A DNA stretch of 64,000 bases from Chitinophagales bacterium (GTDB lineage: Bacteria > Bacteroidota > Bacteroidia > Chitinophagales > Chitinophagaceae), in contig JAFLBK010000001.1 in NCBI GenBank assembly GCA_017303335.1, forward strand, positions 811,001 to 875,000, given 5' to 3'. Shown here one piece after another: positions 1 through 8,809 of this stretch. Made by a program: the position numbers and the translations under genes. The notes below the pieces were generated by a model. That model made no database searches, was not told the DNA's origin, and saw only the letters and a list, made by a program, of their open reading frames with translations. Each line of letters opens with the position of its first letter. Position 1 is the stretch's first letter.

Positions 1-1007
1 TAGCCGACAGCAAGCTGACTGTACTGTTCGACATGCTGGCTCCCTTTTATTTATTCAATGCCACTGAAAAGGCGAATGTCTATATCATAGCCAAAGAGAA
101 GGTGCCCATTTTAATACGAAAAGATCTTTTTGCTATGCCTCAACTCAGCTTCCGTGAGGCCGATTCCCTGAAACTGCAGGCCGACGCCATCGTGATTCCC
201 GCATTATCCATTCGCGACGAACACCAGGACCCTGAAGTGATCGACTGGATAAAGAGTCATTTTCTACCCGGTACCAAAATGCTTGCGATCTGCGACGGAT
301 CCGCCACCGCAGCCGCTACGGGATTATATGACGGCAAACCCATCACCACCCATGCGTCGGATTTTGCCAGTGTAAAAGCGCATTTTGATAAGCCGGTATG
401 GGTGCAGAATGTAACCGTCACAAAAAGCGGCAACCTGTTCAGCACCGCGGGTGTTTCGAATGCCGTGGAGGGAAGCCTTATCGTGATTGACGAACTGTTT
501 AGCAGCGACGTGATGAACAAAGTCTTGCAGGATGTCCGTTATCCTTCGCCTGTAGTGAAAACCGCTCATCGCAGTGTTGCACTTTCTGGCAGCGACAAAT
601 TCACGGCACTAAAAAAAGTTCTTCTCCGGAAGAACCGCGACATCGGCGCCCTGCTCGACAACGGGATCAACGAATTTGACATGGCCACGATCCTGGAATT
701 ATACGGACGCACGTTCCCCGCTTCATTCAAAACCTATATACTGAATGGTTCTGCCGTCACCACTAAATATGGCCTGACACTTATTTCCACCGGTGACAGC
801 AGGATGAACAGGCTGGATGAGCTGCACGTGGTAATGCCAGGCTTTCATGCCCGGCCGGATGCGTCGTATTTTAAACACACAAAAATCATCACCTATTCCG
901 ACAGCCGGGATAAATACCTGGTGAATACCTGCCTCGAGAGGATCGGTAAACAGTATGGCCGTCGTTTCGAAAACTTTGTAAAGATCTCTTTAGACTATAA
1001 CAACTAA
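1..1007 (+). CDS. DJ-1/PfpI family protein, N-terminus cut by window edge
   Basis: The reading frame is open from base 3, reading ADSKLTVLFD before the first internal ATG at 33, so the gene very probably starts left of the window. The N-terminal half has the glutamine-amidotransferase-like fold of DJ-1/PfpI proteins: an ICDGS nucleophile elbow with the conserved Cys, followed by a GLYDGKPITTHASD segment typical of this family. The C-terminal half (about residue 150 on) is a second region of similar length that I cannot assign; it is not an AraC-type DNA-binding domain. It is followed after 10 bases by a membrane protein gene and then by a GlxA-type regulator that carries the same N-terminal fold. 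Enzymatic role unknown. Confidence 0.75.
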   Translation, partial: ADSKLTVLFDMLAPFYLFNATEKANVYIIAKEKVPILIRKDLFAMPQLSFREADSLKLQADAIVIPALSIRDEHQDPEVIDWIKSHFLPGTKMLAICDGSATAAATGLYDGKPITTHASDFASVKAHFDKPVWVQNVTVTKSGNLFSTAGVSNAVEGSLIVIDELFSSDVMNKVLQDVRYPSPVVKTAHRSVALSGSDKFTALKKVLLRKNRDIGALLDNGINEFDMATILELYGRTFPASFKTYILNGSAVTTKYGLTLISTGDSRMNRLDELHVVMPGFHARPDASYFKHTKIITYSDSRDKYLVNTCLERIGKQYGRRFENFVKISLDYNN

Positions 1008-1017
1008 ACCATTAACC

Positions 1018-1464
1018 ATGTTTTCAGCTATTCTGATCGGATTCATCGGGGGCCTGCTCAATATTCTCTTATTCACGCTCCTGAAAAAACTGGAAAAAGG
1101 CACCCTGTATGGCCTGGTACTTACCGGGATCGGCTTCCTCTATGTTGGTTTCGTGTGGACCGATCTGCAGGCACTCATCATCAATTCTGCCCAGGCCATT
1201 GTATTTGTCTTCATCGCCTACTATGGAATAAAGAAGAGCACGTATATTCTTGCGGCCGGATATTTCCTGCACGGAACCTGGGACATTACCTACCAGCTGT
1301 TTCAAAACCCGGGATTGATACCGCCGCATTATGAATGGTTTTGTATGACCATCGACTTTGTCATCGGGATTTACATCCTGCTCTTTATTAAACAATTCTC
1401 CCCAAAACAGGCAAGGACTGAAACCAGGGAAAACTTTATTCAACCAAATAAACCATTGCCATGA
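1018..1464 (+). CDS. DUF6010-type four-helix membrane protein
   Basis: The 148-residue product is almost entirely hydrophobic, with about four transmembrane segments (roughly residues 3-20, 30-50, 55-75 and 105-125) and a polar C-terminal tail rich in Lys, Arg and Asn. Length, layout and the GTWDITYQ stretch fit the DUF6010 family of small bacterial inner-membrane proteins, whose function is not known. It begins 10 bases after the DJ-1 gene and its stop codon overlaps the next start in an ATGA arrangement, so the three genes probably form one transcript. The family name is from memory of sequence resemblance and not from a search. Confidence 0.6.
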   Translation: MFSAILIGFIGGLLNILLFTLLKKLEKGTLYGLVLTGIGFLYVGFVWTDLQALIINSAQAIVFVFIAYYGIKKSTYILAAGYFLHGTWDITYQLFQNPGLIPPHYEWFCMTIDFVIGIYILLFIKQFSPKQARTETRENFIQPNKPLP

Positions 1465-1673
1465 TAGAGATATTCAAAACGAACGTGCAAAATAAAACGC
1501 AGGCAAGACGAATCGTGGAAATACTGCAAAAAGGATTTTCCGGCGCCTGTATAAATTTCGACCTGGCCGACCGCGATAAAATACTCAGGGTTGACGGCAT
1601 CACCGAAGCCGGCACAAAAGCCATCATGAACAACCTGAACAGGTTGGGCTTCCGCTGCGAGGTGCTGAATTAA
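1461..1673 (+). CDS. small ferredoxin-like (HMA-like) protein without CxxC
   Basis: This 70-residue protein has the beta-alpha-beta-beta-alpha-beta pattern of heavy-metal-associated domains: IEIFKTNV, a helix with QARRIVEILQKGF, a strand CINFDLAD, a DKILRVDG strand, a helix KAIMNNLNRLGF and a final CEVLN strand. The metal-binding CxxC loop is absent; Cys residues occur only at other positions. Such CxxC-less versions are common in Bacteroidota and their role is unknown. The ATGA overlap with the preceding membrane protein suggests translational coupling. Confidence 0.6.
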   Translation: MIEIFKTNVQNKTQARRIVEILQKGFSGACINFDLADRDKILRVDGITEAGTKAIMNNLNRLGFRCEVLN

Positions 1674-1748
1674 CTGTTGCCGGTGCATTATTATCTGCTC
1701 CGTAACGCCGTCCGTCTTTACCTTTATTTAGTTATTAAACAATCCACC

Positions 1749-2666
1749 ATGCAAAAGATCGCTTTTATTATTCCGCCCACCGTTGAGTTGCTCGACCTTT
1801 CCGGTCCGGCACAGGTATTCACGGAAGCAAAGGTTTACGGAATGGAAGTAGAAATGGAATTCTATCAATACAGCGAGAACCCCATCAGCACCGCCGGCCT
1901 TGGGTTCGGGGAAATAGCCCATTTTAAAACGGCAGTATTGAAACGGGGTGATTTTGTTATCATGTCCGGAATGGACAACGAATACGTAAACAGCTTTTCA
2001 TTTAAAGCAGAAAAGGAATTCTTCCGTTGGCTGAAGGAATGTTCGGAAAGAGGCATAACGGTTTGTTCGATCTGTTCCGGCGCTTTTGCCCTGGGTCATG
2101 CCGGGTTACTGAAAGATACGGAGTGCACCACGCACTGGAGACGGGTGGATGCGTTGCAGAAGCAGTTTCCGCAGGCAAGGGTGCTGGCTGATATTCTTTA
2201 TATCAAAAGCAACAATGTTTACACAAGCGCCGGTATCAGCGCCGGAATCGATCTTTGCTTAGCGATCCTGGAAGACCTGAAAGGAGCCTTGTTCACGCAC
2301 AAGGTTGCACGGGGGCTTGTTGTATACCACCGCCGGAGCGGCAGGCATAAACAGCAAAGTGTTTATCTCGATTACCGGAATCACATCAACCCGCAGGTAC
2401 ACGAAGTGCAGGACTACCTGATCGATAACCTTTCCAAAGAGAATGATATTGAAACGCTGGCTTCGCTGGTGGGAATGAGCCCCCGTAACCTGAGCCGTGT
2501 ATTTAAAGAGAAGACGGGCTCCACGGTGCTTGAATACCTCACGCTTTTACGTATCGAGTACGCCAGCACCATGCTGAATAACCCGGAGTACACCATGGAG
2601 TACATAGCAACTCAATGTGGGTTTAAAACACCCCGGCAGCTGCAGCGGATATTGAAAAAAGCATAA
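1749..2666 (+). CDS. GlxA-type transcriptional regulator (DJ-1/PfpI + AraC)
   Basis: The N-terminal two thirds (residues about 1-190) is a DJ-1/PfpI domain with the nucleophile-elbow sequence CSICSGAFALGHAGLL followed by TTHW. The C-terminal 100 residues hold two helix-turn-helix motifs of the AraC type, including LASLVGMSPRNLSRVFKEKTG and the second recognition region IATQCGFKTPRQLQRIL. Such proteins act as cytoplasmic transcription regulators, probably sensing a small ligand through the amidotransferase-like domain. I chose ATG at 1749 over an in-frame TTG at 1677 because the upstream 24 residues do not resemble the family. It follows three small genes on the same strand and may regulate them. 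Confidence 0.85.
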   Translation: MQKIAFIIPPTVELLDLSGPAQVFTEAKVYGMEVEMEFYQYSENPISTAGLGFGEIAHFKTAVLKRGDFVIMSGMDNEYVNSFSFKAEKEFFRWLKECSERGITVCSICSGAFALGHAGLLKDTECTTHWRRVDALQKQFPQARVLADILYIKSNNVYTSAGISAGIDLCLAILEDLKGALFTHKVARGLVVYHRRSGRHKQQSVYLDYRNHINPQVHEVQDYLIDNLSKENDIETLASLVGMSPRNLSRVFKEKTGSTVLEYLTLLRIEYASTMLNNPEYTMEYIATQCGFKTPRQLQRILKKA

Positions 2667-2702
2667 CCCGGCCCGTATGGTTACAGGCAGGCAATCGGCC
2701 TG

Positions 2703-3599
2703 CTAGTATTCAACCTTCACCACCACATTGCCTTTTTTATGAAATCCCTCCACATAGGCATGCGCATCCCGTATCTGCTCCAGCGTATACGTGCGGTCGA
2801 TCACTGATTTCAGCTTTCCCGCATCGATGATCTCTTTCAGCAGCTGCAATGCGCCCTTACTCTTTTTCGGATTTCCTTTTACCGAAACAAAGGCCCCGCC
2901 TGTTGTAAGGATTTTTTTACAATCATTCCGGGACGCTTTTCCTACCGCGTCGAAAACAATATCATAGCGTTTCCCGGTTTGGGAAAAATCTTCTTTCGTA
3001 TAATCCACCACCGTATCGGCTCCCAGCGACCGAACCATGACTGCATTACCCGTGCTGCATACACCCGTGACAGTAGCGCCGAAATATTTTGCGAGTTGAA
3101 CCGCAAAAGTGCCCACACTGCCCGAAGCGCCATAGATCAGCACTTCCTGGCCGGCCTTGATGCCCGCCTGCTGTAAGAACCACAAGGCAGTCAGCCCCCC
3201 GATCGGAACGGCGGCCGCTTCTTCAAAACGCATGTTGGAAGGTTTATGTGCCACGAGGTCGTTCTCCGGGAGGCACTTGTATTCGGCATAGCCCCCGAAC
3301 TTCAGGCCGCAGGAAGCAAAAACGGCATCGCCCTTTTTAAAAGCCCTGACATCTTTACCCGTTTCTTCCACGGTTCCCGCAACTTCAAAACCCAGTACCT
3401 TAATTCGTCGTGGCCGGAACAGCCCGTTGAATATCCTTGCTAAAAATGGATCGGCTTTACGTAAACGCCAGTCGCCCGCTGTTACCGTCGTGGCATGCAC
3501 TTTTACGAGAAGTTCGTTGTCTTTGGGCGCCGGTTTCGGAATGTCTTTAAGTTCCAGCACATCCGGCGATCCATATCGTTCATAAACTACTGTTTTCAT
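2703..3599 (-). CDS. Zinc-independent quinone oxidoreductase-like dehydrogenase (MDR family)
   Basis: The protein is 298 residues with a GroES-like N-terminal domain ([22 protein letters not shown], then [12 protein letters not shown]) and a Rossmann domain with the NADPH-binding motif [16 protein letters not shown] near residue 155. The structural and catalytic zinc ligands of alcohol dehydrogenases are missing, which places it with the quinone oxidoreductase/zeta-crystallin branch of the medium-chain dehydrogenases. These cytoplasmic enzymes reduce quinones or alpha,beta-unsaturated carbonyls with NADPH. The substrate cannot be read from the sequence. The gene lies tail-to-tail with the GlxA-type regulator and is followed upstream on its own strand by two hydrolase genes. 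Confidence 0.85.
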   Translation of the reverse strand: MKTVVYERYGSPDVLELKDIPKPAPKDNELLVKVHATTVTAGDWRLRKADPFLARIFNGLFRPRRIKVLGFEVAGTVEETGKDVRAFKKGDAVFASCGLKFGGYAEYKCLPENDLVAHKPSNMRFEEAAAVPIGGLTALWFLQQAGIKAGQEVLIYGASGSVGTFAVQLAKYFGATVTGVCSTGNAVMVRSLGADTVVDYTKEDFSQTGKRYDIVFDAVGKASRNDCKKILTTGGAFVSVKGNPKKSKGALQLLKEIIDAGKLKSVIDRTYTLEQIRDAHAYVEGFHKKGNVVVKVEY

Positions 3600-3611
3600 T
3601 TTCCAACTTCT

Positions 3612-4694
3612 TTATTCGGTTTTTATTGCTTTGCATATTTCAAACTGTGCATCCAAAACCGCCTGGTTGAAACCATGGGCCGTTCCAGGTAACAAATAAT
3701 ATTTCTTGGTGGGCGCATTAATATGATCGAAATACCTTTTTGTCGCTTCCGGTGGCGTGAGCAGATCTTCCTTTCCCTGGATGAGATACACTGGAATCCT
3801 GAATGTGGCATTATCCCGTGGTATATTTATGATCGATCGCATGGATCTTACTTCCAGTTTCTTATCGCCAACATAGTTCACAAATGAAAAATCATCTCCG
3901 TCGCTGCGATTCTGGTTGTCTTTTTCATTGTTATAAGCCGGCGATACAACAAACCATGATTCCGGTGCAGGAGCTGAATGACGTTGTTCATACTTTTTTA
4001 CAATCCTGAATAACTTTCCTGCATTTCGGGCCTCCGAATAAGGAGGAAGACCGATTGTTCTTAGTAATTGTACAGATTCGGTATCCTTATTGGCTTCCGC
4101 CAGCTGGTATACTTTAACGTAAAGTTCCAGGTCGTCGGCCGGATCGGTAACCTGTGAGTGACCGATATAAGCAGAAAACAGGTCGGGCCTTTGTGTTGCC
4201 ATCTTAACCCCGAGCACCGAGCCCCAGGAAGTACCAAAGAGGATCAGTTTTTTCTTATCCAGCCTCTTTAATAGGTATTCAGCCACAGCAATCCCATCAG
4301 ATACCATTTGTTCTACGGTCAACAGGTTGCCCTTCAGGTATGCGGGTGTTAATTCATCCGGCGCTGTACGTCCGAATGTCTTCCCGGCACCCCGCTGATC
4401 CCATTGCACTATAATAAAATCCTTTTCCCAACTTTTATAAAGATTGGCTGAGTAGGGGCTGAGTGTGCTGCCGGGTCCTCCGTGAAGAAAGAAAATAACA
4501 GGCTTCGTGCTTTCTCCGTGAATGGTAACCCATTGTTCGATACCATTGATCCGTACAAACTGTTCTTCGTTAATCATTGTTCCGGGAAAAACTATACCTC
4601 CCGCTTTGGAAGTTACCGGGCCCGGCAAGATCAACAGAAAATAAAGGAGGGCTATCTTCACCCTACCCGGCAAAACGATCATTGTTTTCTTCAT
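3612..4694 (-). CDS. Secreted alpha/beta hydrolase, proline iminopeptidase-like
   Basis: The mature part has the classical alpha/beta-hydrolase features: oxyanion-hole motif FFLHGGPGS, nucleophile elbow GTSWGS, a catalytic Asp in GKEDLLTPP and a catalytic His in GTAHGF. HGGPG followed by WDQRGAG is typical of prolyl aminopeptidases (peptidase family S33), so removal of N-terminal proline or a related hydrolysis is plausible. I selected ATG at 4694, which gives a signal-like leader (MKKTMIVLPGRVKIALLYFLL) and leaves 50 bases to the neighbour; an in-frame GTG at 4754 would overlap the upstream gene. The next gene on the same strand is also a secreted hydrolase, so the two may be co-expressed. 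Confidence 0.85.
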   Translation of the reverse strand: MKKTMIVLPGRVKIALLYFLLILPGPVTSKAGGIVFPGTMINEEQFVRINGIEQWVTIHGESTKPVIFFLHGGPGSTLSPYSANLYKSWEKDFIIVQWDQRGAGKTFGRTAPDELTPAYLKGNLLTVEQMVSDGIAVAEYLLKRLDKKKLILFGTSWGSVLGVKMATQRPDLFSAYIGHSQVTDPADDLELYVKVYQLAEANKDTESVQLLRTIGLPPYSEARNAGKLFRIVKKYEQRHSAPAPESWFVVSPAYNNEKDNQNRSDGDDFSFVNYVGDKKLEVRSMRSIINIPRDNATFRIPVYLIQGKEDLLTPPEATKRYFDHINAPTKKYYLLPGTAHGFNQAVLDAQFEICKAIKTE

Positions 4695-4744
4695 ATGGAG
4701 ATTATTAAATCTATCCGGTAAAATCAACCCAACCACCGATGCAT

Positions 4745-5749
4745 TCAGAAGCACGCTTTCATGGCTTCTTTAACCATCGTCTCGAGTTCTTTTATTTCTT
4801 TTGCAGTGGGTGGCAATCCCAGCAAAAGATGTATCTGCCCGGCAAAACATTTATCCCATACTTTCACGCCGGCCTTACGGAGTTTTGCAGCGTACTGTAT
4901 CCCATCGTCCCGCAAGGGATCGAACTCGGCGGTAAGTACAACAGCCGGAGGCAAACCAGCAAGATCACTCGTAAGCAGTGGCGATAACTCGGGATTGTTC
5001 TTTACCCCGGGCGCATAATTTTCTACCGTGAAATAACAGGAAGCCTTTGTCAAAAAATAACCGGTCGCGTTTTCCTGGTAAGAAGGCGAAGTTTCCATGC
5101 GCTGCGGGCTCATATCGCCCGGAAGCCCGTTAAGCACCTGCAGTTTGATCTTTTTTACGATTCCTTCTTTCTTTGCCTTTTGCGTTATCACCGCCGCCAG
5201 GTTGGCTCCCGCACTGCTGCCCATCAATACGATGCGACTGATATCGCCGCCGAATTCACCTCCATGTGCCGCAATCCACTTGAACGCCGCATAACTATCA
5301 TTGACAGCGGCCGGGAATTTATGTTCAGGCGCAACCCGGTAATCAACCGCAAACACGATGGCGCCATAGGTCTTCGCGTCCTGCCAATAGGTAAACTCCA
5401 GTGCAGGGATCAGCGGGGCGATAAATCCTCCGCCGTGGTAATTAATAATGATGGGGAGATTGCCCGCTTTTGCCGGATTGAAGATCAGAACGGGTATACT
5501 GTCGGCCGTAATTTTGATCCGCTTCACATCGTCTTTCGGATAAGGCATCACCGGCAGGTTGGTAAACTTGAACTTTTCGACCGGTGTAGCCCGGAGTTCC
5601 TCGATAGTTTGATCCTTGAACCCGGATATTTTCATGAACAAGGCTGCCCGGGGATCCAGTTGCCGGGTGCCGCAGGATTGGGCGATTGCCGGTTGCGCCC
5701 CTACCGAAAGGCATAAAATCACCTGTACAAGTAGTGCTGTTTTATTCAT
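4745..5749 (-). CDS. Secreted esterase/lipase of the hormone-sensitive-lipase family
   Basis: The 334-residue protein opens with a signal peptide ending near AIAQSC. It carries the HGGG oxyanion motif (YHGGGFIAP), the nucleophile elbow GSSAGAN, the acid residue in AEFDPLRDDG and the catalytic His in QIHLLLG, in the order expected for the HSL (type IV) carboxylesterase family. It probably hydrolyses short-chain esters in the periplasm or outside the cell. The natural substrate is unknown. It lies directly upstream of the S33-type hydrolase and downstream of an acetyltransferase gene, all on the minus strand with short spacers. Confidence 0.88.
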   Translation of the reverse strand: MNKTALLVQVILCLSVGAQPAIAQSCGTRQLDPRAALFMKISGFKDQTIEELRATPVEKFKFTNLPVMPYPKDDVKRIKITADSIPVLIFNPAKAGNLPIIINYHGGGFIAPLIPALEFTYWQDAKTYGAIVFAVDYRVAPEHKFPAAVNDSYAAFKWIAAHGGEFGGDISRIVLMGSSAGANLAAVITQKAKKEGIVKKIKLQVLNGLPGDMSPQRMETSPSYQENATGYFLTKASCYFTVENYAPGVKNNPELSPLLTSDLAGLPPAVVLTAEFDPLRDDGIQYAAKLRKAGVKVWDKCFAGQIHLLLGLPPTAKEIKELETMVKEAMKACF

Positions 5750-5760
5750 GGTGGCCTTAT

Positions 5761-6324
5761 TTATGCTTGTTGGTTCTTGTGTTCATCCCATTCGCGTTTC
5801 AGCATGGCATATTGATATTCGCTTCCCCATTTACCCTTGAAAAAAATATTCTCAATGAAATGCCCCTCCAGGCGGAAGCCGGTACTCTTCAGAAGATTTA
5901 CCGATGCTTCATTTTCCGCATCCACGATCTCGGTTACCCGATGAACCTTCTTTTCATCAAAAAGGAAAGACAAGATAGCAAGCAGGACTTCTTTTGCATA
6001 ACCCTTTTTTTGTTCCAGGTGCGAAATGGTGATACCGATCTCGGCCAGCCGGGTATCGTATGCATCAAGTTTGATGGCGCAATCGCCGATCAGTCTCCCC
6101 GAAGCTTTGTCAGCAATGGCATACTGTACCCATTCGCCCGCTTTGCCGAAGCGCTTGCCTGCATTGCCGTTGATAAAGGCTTCCGCTTCTCCCAGGGTCA
6201 TCACGTCGAAGCCCTGGTATTTTGTAACATCCGGGTTAGATCGATAGGTATGAAAATCTTCCAGGTCGCTCAATACAAGGTGCCGGATGACAAGCCTGCT
6301 GGTTTCTATATACAGTAGTTCCAT
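5761..6324 (-). CDS. GNAT-family N-acetyltransferase (RimJ/RimL-like)
   Basis: The 187-residue protein begins with the ETSRLVIRHL strand that is typical of RimJ/RimL-type acetyltransferases and contains the acetyl-CoA-binding segment HLEQKKGYAKEVLLAILSFLF, followed by VHRVTEIVDAENEASVNLLKSTGFRLEG, the conserved C-terminal GNAT region. It would transfer an acetyl group from acetyl-CoA to an amine, either an N-terminal residue or a small molecule. The gene ends 12 bases before the start of the esterase gene on the same strand. The acceptor cannot be predicted. Confidence 0.88.
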   Translation of the reverse strand: MELLYIETSRLVIRHLVLSDLEDFHTYRSNPDVTKYQGFDVMTLGEAEAFINGNAGKRFGKAGEWVQYAIADKASGRLIGDCAIKLDAYDTRLAEIGITISHLEQKKGYAKEVLLAILSFLFDEKKVHRVTEIVDAENEASVNLLKSTGFRLEGHFIENIFFKGKWGSEYQYAMLKREWDEHKNQQA

Positions 6325-6376
6325 TGCATGAAAGTAGTTTGTTTTCCAAAATCAAATAGTACCTCTAACACTTTAT

Positions 6377-6684
6377 TCAGGCAAACTGTAAGTTACCTGC
6401 AACATAGCTCTTATACAAAGAATCAATTCTGGACTGAAATTCGGGTGATTGCTCGTTCACAATGATTGCTGGTTTGTATTTTACAATCTGGTCAGCGATG
6501 TCTTCAACCGCTACCTGGTATTTTTTATCCAGCACATCTATCTGGTCCATTTTATCTGTTTTGATCACATCCCGGTTGTGAAAGGCAAAATGGAATGTGC
6601 AGATGGTTAATACGCCTGTTTTTTTGATTGACCCTGTACTGAACCGGACAGGATCAGAAAAGCTGCTATTAATTTTTGTTTCAT
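6377..6684 (-). pseudogene. Broken remnant of a DUF5694-like secreted protein
   Basis: A start at 6684 gives a good signal peptide (MKQKLIAAFLILSGSVQGQS) and then runs into a stop after KKQAY. Shifting frame by one base inside the run of seven A residues (minus strand) restores KKTGVLTICTFHFAFHN, which continues into KMDQIDVLDKKYQ, ADQIVKYKPAIIVNEQ and SLYKSYVAGNLQ. These segments resemble the N-terminal part of DUF5694 proteins, which are normally several times longer. The frame then stops; a second shift would continue only four residues. The gene is therefore both frameshifted and truncated. The family match is by eye and moderate. Confidence 0.5.
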
Positions 6685-6743
6685 ATTAATGCGTTTTACT
6701 TGTTAAGTAGTCGGCACAGGGTTATGGTATTTTAAATAATGGA

Positions 6744-8111
6744 TCAGAACCGGTAATCCGCCTTAAATGATGCGTATGTAAGATCTTTTCCTTTACCTGT
6801 TTCTTTTACATAGTTGCCGGCAACAAAATACGATGCGTCAACAGCAAATGAAACATATTTATTCAGCAAAAAGCTGGTTTCAAGAACCCATAATGTTCCA
6901 ACCTGCTTTTTCCCTGATTGTAACAGGAATTCCGGGCCGGGCCGCATTTGTATAGCACCGGGAGAATAGATACCATCCTGGTTGCTCTGCCGCCACATGA
7001 AATTGACACCGGTGTAAATATTGATGCTCCGGTTTGGGTTGAATTTCAGATAAGGGTTTGCCGTTATCATGTTTGTTGCACCGATGGGAGCCGCCAGACC
7101 GTATTGTGGTTTGGAAAATAACAGATTGTATGTGTTCAATTGCCCGTCATCTTTATTCCTGTCGCCGGTTATGTAATTGCCCGCAATACCAACGAGCATA
7201 TTTTTACGGGGCAAGAGTTTATGATGCAGATCAAGAGCAATCCCGTAGGCGTTGATATGTAAATTATTGAATTTTCCAAACTGAAAGGAAGCCTCCAGCT
7301 CATAATTTAATACCGGTTTATCCGAAAATATCCTTATTCCGGCAATTTGCCTGTTTTCTTTTCCGGCAATAAAATTGTATTTCCTCCTTTTAGAATAATA
7401 ATTCATGGCGTAGTAATCGGCATTTAACCACTTTGGAATAAAGGTTTCACTTATATACACCCCTGTAATCCAGTCTTTGAAGGTTTGATCGTCAAACACC
7501 CCTTTTTGGGATATCACCGGTGAAATGGCCAGTAATTCGATTTTTCTTTTTCCCGACATATATTTCAGCAGAACACCGTCGAAAGTCAGTCTCGTATTCG
7601 GTCCCTCCCGGAATGTAATCAGCCTGTGACTACCATAACTTAACTCCTGTCTTCCTGTTCTCAGCAATAAGTTATTTTTATGTTTATAGTCAATAAAAGC
7701 CTGGTGTAAACTGAGATCATTTTGATCAATTTCCGGTGTCAATGGATTTGGATTGATAAAGCGGTGTGTGCTGCCTAACTGCATGAATACCCTGAAAGTT
7801 TCACTCACCCTGATATGGGCATGAATCATCTGCCTTTGCCAAAGCTGCCAGGTAGTTGATTTGCTGAAAGCGGGTGGTACATCGCCAAAGTTGATGTTGT
7901 GATAATACTGAAATTGTTCCCGCAGTTCACCGCCAATGGAGATGGTTGACCTACGATAAAGCTTCATGGATTTTAAATACTCTGTTCCTTTCCTTGAAAC
8001 GCTGTCTTTTAGCAGGTATTCAAAATCATCATTGTAGCGCAACAGGTTCACCTGGCTTTGGGTATTGAATCCTGTAATAACCAGGGCTGCTATGACTATT
8101 AACTGTTTCAT
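6744..8111 (-). CDS. Outer-membrane beta-barrel of the alginate-export (AlgE-like) family
   Basis: The 455-residue protein has a signal peptide ending near NTQSQV, then a short helical region and a long series of amphipathic strands finishing in an aromatic residue (SFKADYRF), the usual end of an outer-membrane barrel. The segments GELREQFQYY, LRTGRQELSYGSHRLI and REGPNTRLTFDG closely resemble the alginate-export family seen widely in Bacteroidota. Despite the family name, members there are general porin-like channels and there is no alginate gene nearby. It sits between the broken DUF5694-like gene and an SDR gene. Confidence 0.75.
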   Translation of the reverse strand: MKQLIVIAALVITGFNTQSQVNLLRYNDDFEYLLKDSVSRKGTEYLKSMKLYRRSTISIGGELREQFQYYHNINFGDVPPAFSKSTTWQLWQRQMIHAHIRVSETFRVFMQLGSTHRFINPNPLTPEIDQNDLSLHQAFIDYKHKNNLLLRTGRQELSYGSHRLITFREGPNTRLTFDGVLLKYMSGKRKIELLAISPVISQKGVFDDQTFKDWITGVYISETFIPKWLNADYYAMNYYSKRRKYNFIAGKENRQIAGIRIFSDKPVLNYELEASFQFGKFNNLHINAYGIALDLHHKLLPRKNMLVGIAGNYITGDRNKDDGQLNTYNLLFSKPQYGLAAPIGATNMITANPYLKFNPNRSINIYTGVNFMWRQSNQDGIYSPGAIQMRPGPEFLLQSGKKQVGTLWVLETSFLLNKYVSFAVDASYFVAGNYVKETGKGKDLTYASFKADYRF

Positions 8112-8170
8112 TGAATTTGAAAATTATGGGTCGCTACCGGCATTGCATAACGGCCCGGTTTTGCAGGGCC

Positions 8171-8767
8171 TTAATACGGTTTGATCACCTGCCCGGTATT
8201 GGCGCCAAAGATGCTTTTGCGGAAGCCATATTCCAGTTGTTTCATCGTCACCGGCATCTCGCCCGGGAAGAAAGGAAAATACTGCGGCGAATTCTCGATC
8301 ACGGTCGGGCTCACCGAATTGATGCGGATGCCGTTTTGCAGTTCGATGGCTGCCGCACGGACAAAGCCATCCACGGCAGCATTGGCTGCGGATGCGTTGG
8401 CAAAATTCTTTTGGGGTTCATGCGTCAATGCCCCGGATATCAGTGTGAACGAACCTTTGGGGTTTATATAGTGCTGACCGATCAGCACGAGGTTGATCTG
8501 CCCCATCATTTTACCTTCTACGCCATTGCGAAAGGTTTTATCGGTCAGGTTAATCCATGGACCAACATAGGTTGGGCCGGCTGTGCAGATCAGGGCATCA
8601 AATGAGCCAACGGTTTTGTACATGTTTTCGATAGATTCCGTGGAAGTAATATCCACCTTCACATCCTGCCCCTTTCTGTCAGCCCGTACAATTTCATGCT
8701 CTTTTTCCAAAACACCTGACAGGTAAGTGCCCATGGTGCCTGAAGCGCCTACGATGATAATTTTCAT
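8171..8767 (-). CDS. Atypical short-chain dehydrogenase/reductase lacking YxxxK
   Basis: The 198-residue protein has the Rossmann start MKIIIVGASGTMGTYL, an acidic residue after the second strand (RADRKG), the ICTAG segment that replaces NNAG, a catalytic-type Ser in TLISGAL, and the C-terminal NSVSPTVIENSP segment of SDR enzymes. The usual catalytic YxxxK is not there: the corresponding stretch is NASAANAAVDGF. Small SDRs of this kind exist in many bacteria with unproven activity. It may be a binding protein or use another acid. Its neighbours are an outer-membrane barrel gene on each side. Confidence 0.8.
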   Translation of the reverse strand: MKIIIVGASGTMGTYLSGVLEKEHEIVRADRKGQDVKVDITSTESIENMYKTVGSFDALICTAGPTYVGPWINLTDKTFRNGVEGKMMGQINLVLIGQHYINPKGSFTLISGALTHEPQKNFANASAANAAVDGFVRAAAIELQNGIRINSVSPTVIENSPQYFPFFPGEMPVTMKQLEYGFRKSIFGANTGQVIKPY

Positions 8768-8809
8768 GATTATTGATTTATTGTTGAATGAATAAAAAAG
8801 ATCTTATGC

